46,287 bases of DNA from Acidovorax sp. CCYZU-2555 (GTDB lineage: Bacteria > Pseudomonadota > Gammaproteobacteria > Burkholderiales > Burkholderiaceae_C), in contig NZ_JAHCDD010000047.1 of the NCBI RefSeq assembly GCF_018413525.1, forward strand, positions 1-46,287, given 5' to 3'. Below, in pieces: positions 8,826 through 17,417 of this stretch. The notes beneath the pieces were generated by a model, which was not told the origin of the DNA, did not search any database, and saw only the letters and a list, made by a program, of their open reading frames with translations. Numbering within the stretch: position 1 is the stretch's first letter; each line of letters opens with the position of its first letter. A program made the position numbers and the translations under genes.

Positions 8826-9680
8826 ATGCACCTGACCCACTCCTTTTTGTCGCGGCGCACGGCGCTGCAAGCCGCACTGTGCACGCTGGCCAGCCCCGCA
8901 GCCTTCGCAGCGCCTGCCAAGTTCGACATCTGGCCGCAAGAATCGCGCGTGCCCGGCGGCGTCGCCCGGCTGTCGCTGGGCCCCTCGCCCCAACGGCCCA
9001 AAGTACAGGCGGGCGACATGCCCGCGATGGTCGTGGGAGACATGATCGAATGGACGGCCATTGTCGGCATTCCGCTGTCGGCCGCGCCGGGCCTGCACCG
9101 CGTTCAGGTGGAGAGCAGTGACGGCAAGCGCAGCCTCGAATACACGGTGCGCGACAAGCGCTATCAACAGCAGCAGCTCAAGGTCTCGCCCAAGACGGTG
9201 GACCTCGCGCCCGAAGACCTTGCGCGCCATGAACGCGAGCGCGCCCACCAGCAGCAAGTGATGGCGCTGTTCACCGCGCCGCGCAGCGATGACCTGCGCA
9301 TGCGCGTTCCCGTGCCGGGCCGGCGCTCGAGCTCCTTCGGCCTGCGCCGGGTGTTCAACGGCCAGGCGCGCAATCCGCACAGCGGCATGGACATCGCCGC
9401 GGCGACGGGCACGCCCATCGTCGCCCCGCTGCCGGGCAAGGTCGTCGATGTGGGCGATTACTTCTTCAACGGCGGCACGGTCTGGCTGGACCATGGCGCG
9501 GGCCTGCTGAGCATGTACTGCCATCTGAGCCGCACCGACGCCAAGCTGGGCGATGTGCTCGCCACCGGACAGGCCTTTGCCGCCGTGGGCGCGACCGGGC
9601 GCGTGACCGGGCCGCATCTGCATTGGGGCGTGATGCTCAACCAGACCATGGTCGACCCCGCGTTGTTCGTGCCCGCGTAA
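8826..9680 (+). CDS. Periplasmic M23 (LytM-type) peptidase
   Basis: The 284-residue product is an exported peptidoglycan endopeptidase of the M23 family. It starts with a signal peptide containing SRRTALQ and ending near AAFAAPA, possibly a Tat substrate. An N-terminal beta domain (about 30-130) precedes the catalytic domain. The zinc site is complete: H185 and D189 in HSGMDIA, and HLH at 264-266 in GPHLHWG. The ATG at 8826 gives the complete leader. It probably cleaves cross-bridges during wall growth or division. It ends 5 bp from the convergent DUF2242 gene. Confidence 0.9.
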   Translation: MHLTHSFLSRRTALQAALCTLASPAAFAAPAKFDIWPQESRVPGGVARLSLGPSPQRPKVQAGDMPAMVVGDMIEWTAIVGIPLSAAPGLHRVQVESSDGKRSLEYTVRDKRYQQQQLKVSPKTVDLAPEDLARHERERAHQQQVMALFTAPRSDDLRMRVPVPGRRSSSFGLRRVFNGQARNPHSGMDIAAATGTPIVAPLPGKVVDVGDYFFNGGTVWLDHGAGLLSMYCHLSRTDAKLGDVLATGQAFAAVGATGRVTGPHLHWGVMLNQTMVDPALFVPA

Positions 9681-9685
9681 GCAGC

Positions 9686-10255
9686 TTATTCTTCAGGCAG
9701 CGCTTCCGACTGCAGGAAGCGCTTGACCAGATCGAAGAAGTTTTCGTAGAAGGCGTCGACCGCGATGGTCTCGCTGCCAACCTTGATCATGGAGTCGTTG
9801 CTGGCCGCGAACGGCAGCGACACCGAGCCCAGCGCGCCCACGCCCAGGCTCGCGGAATTCGCGCTTTTCTTCAGCGCGTAGCGGTCCTGCAGCGCGGTCA
9901 CAAAGCCCAGGCTGATGCCATGATCGGCGCTTTCGGGCACGCAGACCACGCGGATCAGCATCTGCAGATGCACTTCGGGTTCGGGCTGAAAGCTCTTTTG
10001 GCCCTCGACCAGATCGGTGCGCGCGTTGTTGATCATGTAGCCCTGGCTCAGCAGCGCGCGGCGTGCGGCCTCGCAGGTTTGCGCGGGCGTCGCATCGAAC
10101 AGCCGTGAATAAGTGGCGGTGGAAGAGAAATCTTCCTGCGACTTCACGCGCTTCATCGGCTCGCTGCTGCAGCCCGCCAGTGTCCCGGCCAGCACAAGCC
10201 ATGCCACCGGCCAGAGGCTGCGCCGCCATCCGCCCATCCGTGTCTGCTTCACCAC
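9686..10255 (-). CDS. DUF2242-type lipoprotein
   Basis: The 189-residue protein is a predicted outer-envelope lipoprotein: a basic start, a hydrophobic WPVAWLVLAGTLAG segment and Cys followed by SSEP form a lipobox. The mature region matches the pattern I associate with DUF2242 (FSSTATYSRLFDATPAQTCEAARRALLSQGY, then QEPEVHLQM-like and VPES regions); its function is unknown. The start is chosen as the GTG at 10255 because AAGGAG lies 6 nt upstream. An in-frame ATG at 10237 is an alternative, and the TTG at 10303 lacks support. Confidence 0.75.
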   Translation of the reverse strand: MVKQTRMGGWRRSLWPVAWLVLAGTLAGCSSEPMKRVKSQEDFSSTATYSRLFDATPAQTCEAARRALLSQGYMINNARTDLVEGQKSFQPEPEVHLQMLIRVVCVPESADHGISLGFVTALQDRYALKKSANSASLGVGALGSVSLPFAASNDSMIKVGSETIAVDAFYENFFDLVKRFLQSEALPEE

Positions 10256-10305
10256 CAGGTGCTCCTTGTTCAATCGGTTACAGACGACTTTGTCTACCCG
10301 CAAAA

Positions 10306-10325
10306 TGCTATCAAATTTTATAGCA
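10306..10325. repeat. Small AT-rich intergenic hairpin
   Basis: TGCTAT and ATAGCA form a perfect 6-bp inverted repeat around an 8-nt AT-rich loop in the 291-bp gap between the two lipoprotein genes. I recall similar TGCTAT...ATAGCA hairpins from intergenic DNA of Comamonadaceae, but could not check this. The rest of the gap (10326-10546) shows no gene; it should hold the promoter of the rightward META-domain gene. Confidence 0.4.
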
Positions 10326-10546
10326 CACTGATGGCATCGACGTTGCCCTACGGGTTACAGATCTGGAGTTCCTGTAGCCTGCGCATACGCCCTCCACCAA
10401 CACGGCGCCTATGCGTACAAGCCCAGGCGCGGCCGTCCCACAGAGGACTGCTTGACCCAACTACGCAAGCGTCAGCGGTGGAGATTGCATGCTTGCAACT
10501 GTTGCAAAATTTTCAGCCGACACGGCTGGCATTGAAAGGAAACGCC

Positions 10547-11374
10547 ATGCGATTTTTGGGAATTTTGGCCTTGTCGGCCGGCATCACGGCCTGCGCGACT
10601 TCACAGACCGCAACCCCCGACACCGGCGCCGATGCCGCCACGCTCGAGGCCTACCATTGGCAATTGCGTGAAGTCCGCAACGCCCAGGGCCAGCCGCAGT
10701 CGGGCTGGACCCTGCCGCCCGCCCCGGCCGCGGCCGGCGTTGCGCCGCCGGACGGCGCGCGCACCGTGGTGCTGAACTTCGCCCAGAACCAGGTGTCTGT
10801 CGGCCGCCTGTGCAATGCGCTGGGCGCAAGCTACAGCCTGCAAGGCAATGCGCTGCATATCGGGCCCGTGCGCGGCACGCTGATGGCCTGCCCCGACTCC
10901 GCGGCGATGGTGCTCGAGCAGCAGGTCGGCCAACGGCTGCCACAGGCCAGCCAATGGCGCATCGCCACGCCCGCGCCCCAGGCCGGCAGCACGCCGACAC
11001 CTGTGTTGACGCTGGTCTTCTCGGACGGCGGCCAGTGGGTGCTCGAAGGCGCGCCCACCAACGCCACGCGCTACGGCAGCGCGGGCGAGCGCATGTTTCT
11101 CGAAGTCGCACCGCAGCGCGTGGCCTGCAGCCACCCGCTCATTCCCAACTACCAATGCCTGCAGGTGCGCAAGATCGAATATGACGGCCAGGGGCTGAAG
11201 ACGCGCGTCGGCGAATGGGAAAACTGGTATGGCGACATCCAGGGCTATACGCACCAGCCCGGCGTGCGCAATGTGCTGCGCATTCAGCGCTACCCCGTGG
11301 CGAATCCGCCCGCCGATGCGCCGGCTTTTGCCTATGTGCTCGACATGACCGTCGAGTCGGAAATCGTGCGCTGA
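10547..11374 (+). CDS. META and DUF4377 domain lipoprotein
   Basis: The 275-residue protein is an exported lipoprotein with two small domains. The leader MRFLGILALSAGITAC gives a lipobox with the modified Cys at about 16. Residues 30-165 resemble the META/HslJ domain (WQLREV, then LNFAQNQVSVGRLCNALGASY and a DGGQWVLEG-type end). Residues 185-275 resemble DUF4377 (VACSHPLIPNYQCLQVR then ENWYGDIQGYTHQPGV and VEIV-like end). Such proteins are linked to heat or stress tolerance, but the role is not established. AAAGGA precedes the ATG at 10547; the frame is open further upstream but without a leader. Confidence 0.82.
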   Translation: MRFLGILALSAGITACATSQTATPDTGADAATLEAYHWQLREVRNAQGQPQSGWTLPPAPAAAGVAPPDGARTVVLNFAQNQVSVGRLCNALGASYSLQGNALHIGPVRGTLMACPDSAAMVLEQQVGQRLPQASQWRIATPAPQAGSTPTPVLTLVFSDGGQWVLEGAPTNATRYGSAGERMFLEVAPQRVACSHPLIPNYQCLQVRKIEYDGQGLKTRVGEWENWYGDIQGYTHQPGVRNVLRIQRYPVANPPADAPAFAYVLDMTVESEIVR

Positions 11375-11411
11375 TCGGCGGCGAAAGCGCAGCCCCCGTG
11401 GGGCGGCGCTT

Positions 11412-11750
11412 TCAGCGGAAGCGGAAGTGTCCGTCGACGAACATCGACGCGCGCTGCGCGCCGTTGGTGTTCTCGTCGGTATAGGACCAGAAAGCCTTGA
11501 CCGTGCCGCGCGCGGTGTCGACCACCTGGCTCACGGTGAAGCCGCTTTTTTCAATCCAGTTGAGAAAGTGCAAGGTGTCGCTGAGCTGCAGATAGCTCAG
11601 GCGTTCACGCCCTTCGGACGTACTGCCCTTGCAGTCGGTGACTTTCCAGAACAGCACGCCCTGCGGTGAGTACTGCACGACGGCCTGGCTGTCGGGAAAG
11701 TCGATGATGGCCTCGCGTCCCAGGAGAGAGCTGGTGTTGAGCAACGACAT
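11412..11750 (-). CDS. MoaF-like small protein
   Basis: The 112-residue soluble protein has a pattern resembling the calycin-like fold of MoaF N-terminal or phenolic-acid-decarboxylase-like proteins: repeated short beta segments, with YSPQGVLFWKV, FLNWIEKSGFTVSQVVD and KAFWSYTDENTNGAQRA. The ATG at 11750 is preceded by AAAGGAA at good spacing. Despite the family name there is no evidence here of a role in molybdenum cofactor synthesis. A ligand-binding or catalytic role is possible; the assignment is tentative. Confidence 0.6.
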   Translation of the reverse strand: MSLLNTSSLLGREAIIDFPDSQAVVQYSPQGVLFWKVTDCKGSTSEGRERLSYLQLSDTLHFLNWIEKSGFTVSQVVDTARGTVKAFWSYTDENTNGAQRASMFVDGHFRFR

Positions 11751-11989
11751 GGCGCGGTTCCTTTGCAGGTTGAATAAACCACTCACTGGGCAGGCAACTG
11801 GTTGAGATTGTTGGATGCAAAACTGGCGAAAAAATGTGGGAATAGACCTCGTTCCCGAGTCAGCCAAATTGCAGCCTCCTACAGCACGCGCGCCGCGCTC
11901 AGCAGCCGGCGCGGCTTTGGCGCACAATCTCGGCGCGTGCCGGGGCCGCCTTTTCATGGCCCGCGCGCCTTTCCAGACAGGTCCGCGCT

Positions 11990-13261
11990 TTGGCTTCTCC
12001 ATTCTCTCTTTCCGCTTCTGGCGCCCTGCGCCAGCCTGGTTTTCTTCCTTTTCTCACCGCACGCCTGCTGGGGGTCTTCGCCCAGCAGATGCAGGCCGTG
12101 GTCGTTGCCTGGCAGGTCTATGACCTGACGCGCGACCCGCTGTCGCTGGCCTACGTGGGCCTGGCGCAGTTCCTGCCCATGCTGCTGCTGTTGATTCCCG
12201 CGGGCGATCTGAGCGACCGCATGAGCCGCAAGCGCATCCTGGGCGCGAGCTGGAGCGTCGCCGCGCTGTGCGCCGGCCTGCTGTTCTGGCTTTCGGCCCA
12301 GCACACCACCAACGTCCACCTGATCTATGCGGTGCTGGTGCTGTTCGGCTGCAGCCGCGCGTTCACCGGCCCGGCGATGCAAAGCCTGCTGCCGCAGATC
12401 GTCGCGCGCGAGCACCTGGCCCAGGCGCTGGCCACCAACAGCATGCTGATGCGCACGGCCTCGATTGCCGCGCCCGTGCTCGGCGGCGTGCTCTACGCGC
12501 TGGGCGGCGGCGAACTGACCTATGGCTGCGCGATGATCGCGCTGGTGCTGGCGGTACTGATGCTGATGCGCGTGCCGGTGCTGCATGCCATGCCGCGCAC
12601 CGCGCTGACCGGCCGCATGTGGCAGCGGTTCGGCGACGGCATACAGTTCATTCGCAGCCGCCCCATCATCCTGGGAACGATTTCGCTGGACCTGTTCGCG
12701 GTGCTGCTGGGCGGCGTGATCGCGCTGCTTCCTATCTACGCGCACGAAGTGCTCAAGGTCGGCCCCGAAGGCCTGGGCATGCTGCGCAGCGCCATGGCCA
12801 TAGGCGAAGTGGCCACCGGTCTGTGGCTCAGCGCCCGCCCCGTGCGCCGCCATGTGGGCCGCGTGATGTTTGCCGCCGTGGCGGTGTTCGGCCTGGCCAA
12901 TCTGGTGTTCGCGCTGTCGACCTGGTTCTGGCTGTCGATCGCCGCGCTGATGCTCGCCGGCGCGGCCGACATGGTCAGCGTCTATATCCGCTCGGCGCTG
13001 GTGCAGTTTTCCACGCCCGACACCATGCGCGGCCGGGTGAATGCGGTCAACATGCTGTTCATCGGCTCGTCGAACGAACTCGGCGAGTTCCGCGCGGGCA
13101 GCAGCGCGGCCCTGCTGGGCGCCGTGCCCGCAGCGATCGCGGGCAGCCTGTGCACGCTGGCCGTGGTCGGCGGCTGGATGACCTGGTTCAAGCCGCTGCG
13201 CGACGTGGACCGCCTGGAGGACGCAGCGCGTATCTCGGGCGCGCCCGAAAACCAGGCCTGA
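11990..13261 (+). CDS. MFS transporter, EntS-like
   Basis: The 423-residue protein is an integral membrane transporter of the major facilitator superfamily (MFS_3/EntS-like exporters) with about 12 hydrophobic segments. The loop 2-3 signature GDLSDRMSRKRIL and the motif SRAFTGPAMQSLLPQIV are typical. The only in-frame start that retains the first helix is a TTG at 11990; no ATG or GTG occurs between the upstream stop and the conserved region, so an unusual start codon is likely. The substrate is unknown; siderophore or drug export is the usual family role. It converges with rarD, with a 4-bp gap. Confidence 0.85.
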   Translation: MASPFSLSASGALRQPGFLPFLTARLLGVFAQQMQAVVVAWQVYDLTRDPLSLAYVGLAQFLPMLLLLIPAGDLSDRMSRKRILGASWSVAALCAGLLFWLSAQHTTNVHLIYAVLVLFGCSRAFTGPAMQSLLPQIVAREHLAQALATNSMLMRTASIAAPVLGGVLYALGGGELTYGCAMIALVLAVLMLMRVPVLHAMPRTALTGRMWQRFGDGIQFIRSRPIILGTISLDLFAVLLGGVIALLPIYAHEVLKVGPEGLGMLRSAMAIGEVATGLWLSARPVRRHVGRVMFAAVAVFGLANLVFALSTWFWLSIAALMLAGAADMVSVYIRSALVQFSTPDTMRGRVNAVNMLFIGSSNELGEFRAGSSAALLGAVPAAIAGSLCTLAVVGGWMTWFKPLRDVDRLEDAARISGAPENQA

Positions 13262-13265
13262 CGAC

Positions 13266-14153
13266 TCAGCGCCGACGCTTGCGCTGGCGCAGCAACTGCG
13301 AAATGCCCTCTGCGAGCAGCACGGCAATCGCCGCAAACACCAGCGCATAGGTAGGCCACTGGCCGGGCTGCAGGCTTTCGCCCAGCAGCAGCGCGACCAG
13401 CACCAGCAGCACGGGCTCCACATACGACAGCAGCCCGAACAGGCCCAGCGGCAGCCAGCGGCTCGCGGCCATGTAAAGCGCCAGCGCCACGGCGCTGACT
13501 ACGCCCAGCAGCGGCAGCAGCGCCCACAGCGCGGGGTTGTCGGCCAGCAGCGCCCAGCTCGAAGGCGCGCGGCCCATGAACCACAGCGCGGCCGGCAGCA
13601 GCAAGGCCATGTCCAGCCAATGGCCCACGACGCCCGGAATGTCCAGGCGCCGGCGCAGGGCGAAATACACGGGATAGCCCAAAGCCACGATCCAGGTCTC
13701 CCACGACATTCCGCCCGCGAACCAGAGCTCATGCGCCACGCCCAGCGCCGCGAGCAAGGTGGCCAGCGACTGCGCGCGCGACAGGTGTTCGCCATAGACC
13801 ACGCGGCCCACCAGCACCATCGTCAGCGGCAGCAGGAAATAACCCAGCGACACCGGCAGCGCGCGCCCATGCAACGGCGCCCACATGAACAGCCACAGCT
13901 GCACGCCCAGCATGGCCGCGCTCGCGAGCAGCGCCAGCGCCAAAGCCGGGCGCGCGCAAACGCGCCGCCAGACCGCGGTCAGCAGCGCGGTTTCCCCCAG
14001 CCACAGCAACATGAGCGTCGTGAACGGCAACGTCAGCAGCACGCGCCAGCCGAAGATCTGTTCGCCATCGAGCGGCGCCAACCAGGGAGAGAACGAATAA
14101 ATCGCGCCGAACAACACCGATGCGAGCACCGACGCGACAATGCCTTTGAGCAT
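13266..14153 (-). CDS. rarD: RarD-like EamA transporter
   Basis: The 295-residue inner-membrane protein has ten hydrophobic segments and the RarD-type start KGIVASVLASVLFGAIY, followed by LDGEQIFGWRVLLTLPF. RarD proteins belong to the drug/metabolite transporter superfamily; the name comes from chloramphenicol sensitivity and the true substrate is not known. The length matches the family. A highly basic tail (RQRKRRR) follows the last helix. The gene is divergent from the pseudouridine synthase at 14236. Confidence 0.85.
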   Translation of the reverse strand: MLKGIVASVLASVLFGAIYSFSPWLAPLDGEQIFGWRVLLTLPFTTLMLLWLGETALLTAVWRRVCARPALALALLASAAMLGVQLWLFMWAPLHGRALPVSLGYFLLPLTMVLVGRVVYGEHLSRAQSLATLLAALGVAHELWFAGGMSWETWIVALGYPVYFALRRRLDIPGVVGHWLDMALLLPAALWFMGRAPSSWALLADNPALWALLPLLGVVSAVALALYMAASRWLPLGLFGLLSYVEPVLLVLVALLLGESLQPGQWPTYALVFAAIAVLLAEGISQLLRQRKRRR

Positions 14154-14235
14154 TCAAACCTCTCCAATGCGGCGCACCGCGACAATCCAGTTTCGGGAAA
14201 ACCCTCAATTGTGACCGCAGCGCACGCGCACCGCA

Positions 14236-15123
14236 ATGGTGCACACCCCGCTCCCGGCTGGTCTGGCTTACAGTGCGGTCCCGCCCCGCCTTTTTCTCAG
14301 GACCCGCGCCTTGCCCGATCTGCCGCCCACCGACCACGCCCCCGCCCTGCATGTGCTCTGGCGCGACGAACACTTGATCGCGGTCTACAAGCCCGCGGGC
14401 TGGCTGGTGCACCGCACCGGCCTGGACGCGCACGAAACGCGCTTCGTGATGCAGACGCTGCGCGACCAGATAGGCCAGCGCGTGTTTCCCGTGCACCGGC
14501 TCGACAAGGGCACCTGCGGCGTGCTGGTGATGGCGCTGCATGCCGACGCGGCGCGCGCGCTGGGCCAGGCGTTCGAAAACCAGCAGACGCACAAGCGCTA
14601 CCTGGCGCTGGTGCGCGGCTGGCTGCCCGGCGAACTGTATGTGGACCACGCGCTCAAGCCCGATGACGCGCCTGCCGATGCGCCCGTGCAATCGGCGCAG
14701 ACCATGCTGCGCTGCCTGGCGCGACTGAACTGGCCCGAGGCCTACGATCCGCGCCATGCGGGCACGCGGCTGTCGCTGGTCGAAGCCCTGCCGCTCACGG
14801 GCCGGCGCCACCAGATACGCCGCCACCTCAAGCATGTGGCGCACCCCATCATCGGCGACGCCACGCATGGCAAGGGCCCGCTCAACCGCTGGTGGGCCGA
14901 GCGCCTGGGCCAGCAGCGGCTGTGGCTGCATGCGCAGTCATTGAGCCTGCCGCACCCGGTCAGCGGCGAGATGCTGCATTTGCAGGCCGATTGGCCCGCA
15001 CTCGCGCAGCATGTGGCCGAAGTGCGTGATTGGCAGGCCTTGATGGCCTTGCCGGGGTGGGTTACTGCGCCGCATCCGGGTGCAGCGCCACCGGTTCAGG
15101 CTGGGCCACAAACGTCCCGCTGA
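14236..15123 (+). CDS. RluA-family pseudouridine synthase, TruC-like
   Basis: The protein is a pseudouridine synthase of the RluA/TruC group. It has LHVLWRDEHLIAVYKPAGWLVH, the catalytic aspartate in PVHRLDKGTCGVLVMA, and GRRHQIRRHLKHVAHPIIGDATHG, which strongly resembles TruC (U65 of tRNA-Ile and tRNA-Asp). The ATG at 14236 gives 295 residues but has no Shine-Dalgarno. A TTG at 14311 with CAGGA upstream would give 270 residues starting just before the domain and is a real alternative. Its 3' end overlaps the convergent DHH gene by 62 bp. Confidence 0.85.
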   Translation: MVHTPLPAGLAYSAVPPRLFLRTRALPDLPPTDHAPALHVLWRDEHLIAVYKPAGWLVHRTGLDAHETRFVMQTLRDQIGQRVFPVHRLDKGTCGVLVMALHADAARALGQAFENQQTHKRYLALVRGWLPGELYVDHALKPDDAPADAPVQSAQTMLRCLARLNWPEAYDPRHAGTRLSLVEALPLTGRRHQIRRHLKHVAHPIIGDATHGKGPLNRWWAERLGQQRLWLHAQSLSLPHPVSGEMLHLQADWPALAQHVAEVRDWQALMALPGWVTAPHPGAAPPVQAGPQTSR

Positions 15124-16012
15124 GCAGTTCGCCCAGGCGGGCAATGGGCATCTTGAAACCGCAGGCCTGGGCATGGCCGCCGCCGCCCATGGATTCGGCC
15201 ATGGGAATGCAGTTGAATTCGGAGCGCGAGCGCAAGCCCACCTTGACGCCGCTGGTGCTCGCATTCCACATCAGCGCGAACGTGCCGCTTTGCTTGGCCA
15301 GCAGATCGCCGACCTGGCTGTGGAACATGCCGGGCGCGTTGACCATCAGGCCCGCCACGCCATTGAAAACCACGGGCTGCGCGCCTTCGGCGATGTCGGC
15401 GCAGAGCTTCTGGTACTTCTCGTCCATGGCATCGCCACGCGCCATGAAAGCGATTTCCTGCTCGGGCGTGAACGCCGCGATTTCGGCCCAGCGCTCGAAA
15501 GTGCGCGGCTCCATGTCGAGCGCGGCGAGAAACGCCGGGCTCTCGGGGTACTGCCAGGTCCAGATGTCGCGGTCTTCGATGCAGCGAATCAGTGCCGGCA
15601 CGGGCTTGTCGAATTGGAAGAACTCCCAGGCCAGGCGCGCGCCCGACTTGTGCATGTCGAAATGCACCACGCCGCAGCGGCAGGAGTAGCCGTGCAGCTT
15701 CTCGGCCGCGCTCTTGTGGTGGTCCAGCAGCACCAGCTTGGAAACGCGCGATTCGATTTCGGCCAGCAGCTCGGGGCCGAAAGCGAAGTCGAGCACGTAG
15801 ACCGCGCGGCCCGCGAGGTCGCCCAGTTCGTCGGCGCTGTTGATCTCGCCATGGTCGAGACCGCGGAATTCGGCCTGGCCTTCATAGAACAGCCAGGCGG
15901 CGAGCGCCGCGCCATAGCCATCGGGGCAACGGCGTCCGTGGTACAGGATCAGGGGACGGGGGTCGTTCTTCGCGGGTCCGACCAGCAACTGCAGGGGCAA
16001 GATAGTTTTCAT
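15062..16012 (-). CDS. DHH-family phosphoesterase
   Basis: The 316-residue protein is a DHH/DHHA1-type phosphohydrolase. Metal-binding motifs are visible: YHGRRCPDGYGAALAAW, the DFAFGPE strand, and LLDHHKSA (DHH signature). A GGGGHAQACGFKMP motif near the C-terminus is the DHHA1 substrate-binding loop. Family members act on nano-RNA, pAp, cyclic dinucleotides or polyphosphate; which one cannot be read here. The ATG at 16012 is preferred to a TTG at 16081. The 62-bp tail-to-tail overlap with the pseudouridine synthase means the last 20 codons are coding on both strands. Confidence 0.85.
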   Translation of the reverse strand: MKTILPLQLLVGPAKNDPRPLILYHGRRCPDGYGAALAAWLFYEGQAEFRGLDHGEINSADELGDLAGRAVYVLDFAFGPELLAEIESRVSKLVLLDHHKSAAEKLHGYSCRCGVVHFDMHKSGARLAWEFFQFDKPVPALIRCIEDRDIWTWQYPESPAFLAALDMEPRTFERWAEIAAFTPEQEIAFMARGDAMDEKYQKLCADIAEGAQPVVFNGVAGLMVNAPGMFHSQVGDLLAKQSGTFALMWNASTSGVKVGLRSRSEFNCIPMAESMGGGGHAQACGFKMPIARLGELLSGTFVAQPEPVALHPDAAQ

Positions 16013-16077
16013 ATTGGCGCCGATTGTCGCGCGTCTGGCGTTTGGATGCTGGGCAATAGCCGGCGCCAGCGCACGCT

Positions 16078-16524
16078 TCAATCTTCGCCGTCCTCTTCTT
16101 CGGGATAGTCGTCATCGTCCTGGTCGGGCACCAGTTCCTCGATGACCAGTTCGCGGTAATGGAAGGCGGCGGTCGCGCCGTAGGCGTTGAGCACTTCGGC
16201 GACTTCATGCGCGTCGTCATGGCCCAGCGCCACGAGCAGACCGTGATGGCCTTCGTGCGCGAGTGCGCCTATGCGCTGCACGATTTCCCCTTCCAGGCCG
16301 GCCGACTGCAATTCGTTTTCTTCCACGCCCAGCGTGGGCACGATGTCGGTCAGCACGGTTTCGGGCGTGGCGTGGCGCACCGCGCCGCCATAGCCCAGGG
16401 CATGCAGCGCCTCGGCCGCGGCATGGGCCACATCGTCGCTGGGCACCATCGCGAACACATGGCCGGTGGGGTAGAAAACGCCTCCCATGGAGGTCATGCT
16501 GGAATCTAGAGAGAACGGGGTCAT
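16078..16524 (-). CDS. Acidic-tailed conserved hypothetical protein
   Basis: The 148-residue soluble protein has an alternating helix-strand pattern (HAAAEALHALGYG, GLLVALGHDDAHEVAEVLNAYGA) reminiscent of ferredoxin-like stress or heat-induced proteins in which a short helix-strand unit is repeated, and ends in an Asp/Glu-rich tail (DQDDDDYPEEEDGED). No catalytic motif is visible. The ATG at 16524 is chosen because GAGGAG lies 6 nt upstream; the ATG at 16530 would be too close to that site. It lies 65 bp upstream of the DHH gene on the same strand. The function is unknown. Confidence 0.7.
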   Translation of the reverse strand: MTPFSLDSSMTSMGGVFYPTGHVFAMVPSDDVAHAAAEALHALGYGGAVRHATPETVLTDIVPTLGVEENELQSAGLEGEIVQRIGALAHEGHHGLLVALGHDDAHEVAEVLNAYGATAAFHYRELVIEELVPDQDDDDYPEEEDGED

Positions 16525-16730
16525 GGTCATCTCCTCGGCAACAGGAGCCACCACTAAACCACAAGGTCCGCGTCTTGGCTATAGGCCAATGCAGCGAAAT
16601 GTGCGCGCGCCGGACGTAGGCCTGGGCGCACACGCGATGCCGGTCTGCGCTGCCCTGTGGCGTCGGCGTTGTGGCGCACAGTCGTTGCCGCAGCAGCGAT
16701 TCCTGCGCAACCCGCTCCTAAGGATTCTTG

Positions 16731-17288
16731 ATGGACCACTGGTGGAATATTGTCGGGCGCACCGTCGCCTCCGAGTTCGCAGACGTGAACGATATCGAGC
16801 AACTCACGCGTGTCGTGCTGCGGCTCACACTGGCGGCGCTGCTCGGCGGTCTGCTCGGTTGGCAGCGCGAAATCCACGGCAAGGCGGCGGGCATTCGCAC
16901 GCACATGCTGGTGTCCATGGGCGCGGCGCTGATCGTCATGGTCGCGCAGCAGGCGGGCGGCAATGCGGCCGATCTGAGCCGGGTGCTGCAGGGCCTGATC
17001 GCGGGCGTGGGCTTTCTGGGCGCGGGCACGATTCTCAAGACCGACCGCAACGGCGACGATGTCGACCAGGTCAAGGGCCTGACCACGGCCGCGGGCATCT
17101 GGCTCACAGCGGCCATAGGCGCCGGCGCCGGCATAGGCAAGGAAGTGACGGCCGTGCTCAGCACCGTGCTGGCCTTCGGCGTGCTGAGCCTGGTGCCGTT
17201 GCTCGCGCCCGCAGTGCGTGCCGCGGCCAACGAAAATGCCGAAAAGCACAAGGAACATGCCGAACGCAAGGCGGGAAATGCACCTTAA
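16731..17288 (+). CDS. MgtC/SapB family membrane protein
   Basis: The 185-residue protein belongs to the MgtC/SapB family of inner-membrane proteins linked to Mg2+ limitation and acid tolerance. Several helices are visible, with LLGGLLGWQREIHGKAAGIRTHMLVSMGAALI and GLIAGVGFLGAGTILK as family signatures; a charged tail follows (ENAEKHKEHAERKAG). It lacks the large cytoplasmic ACT-like domain of full MgtC and so is SapB-like. AAGGA at proper spacing supports the ATG at 16731. The 205-bp divergent gap upstream shows no gene. Confidence 0.88.
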   Translation: MDHWWNIVGRTVASEFADVNDIEQLTRVVLRLTLAALLGGLLGWQREIHGKAAGIRTHMLVSMGAALIVMVAQQAGGNAADLSRVLQGLIAGVGFLGAGTILKTDRNGDDVDQVKGLTTAAGIWLTAAIGAGAGIGKEVTAVLSTVLAFGVLSLVPLLAPAVRAAANENAEKHKEHAERKAGNAP

Positions 17289-17417
17289 AACCGCTATACC
17301 GCTGTGCCATTGCCGCACCAAAGGACTGGGCGCGCTGCGCGGCCGGATAATGCTTCATTGATTCTGATTTGCCGCAGTCACCGGCGATCCCTGCCCGGTG
17401 CAGCTGCGGCCTTCTGT

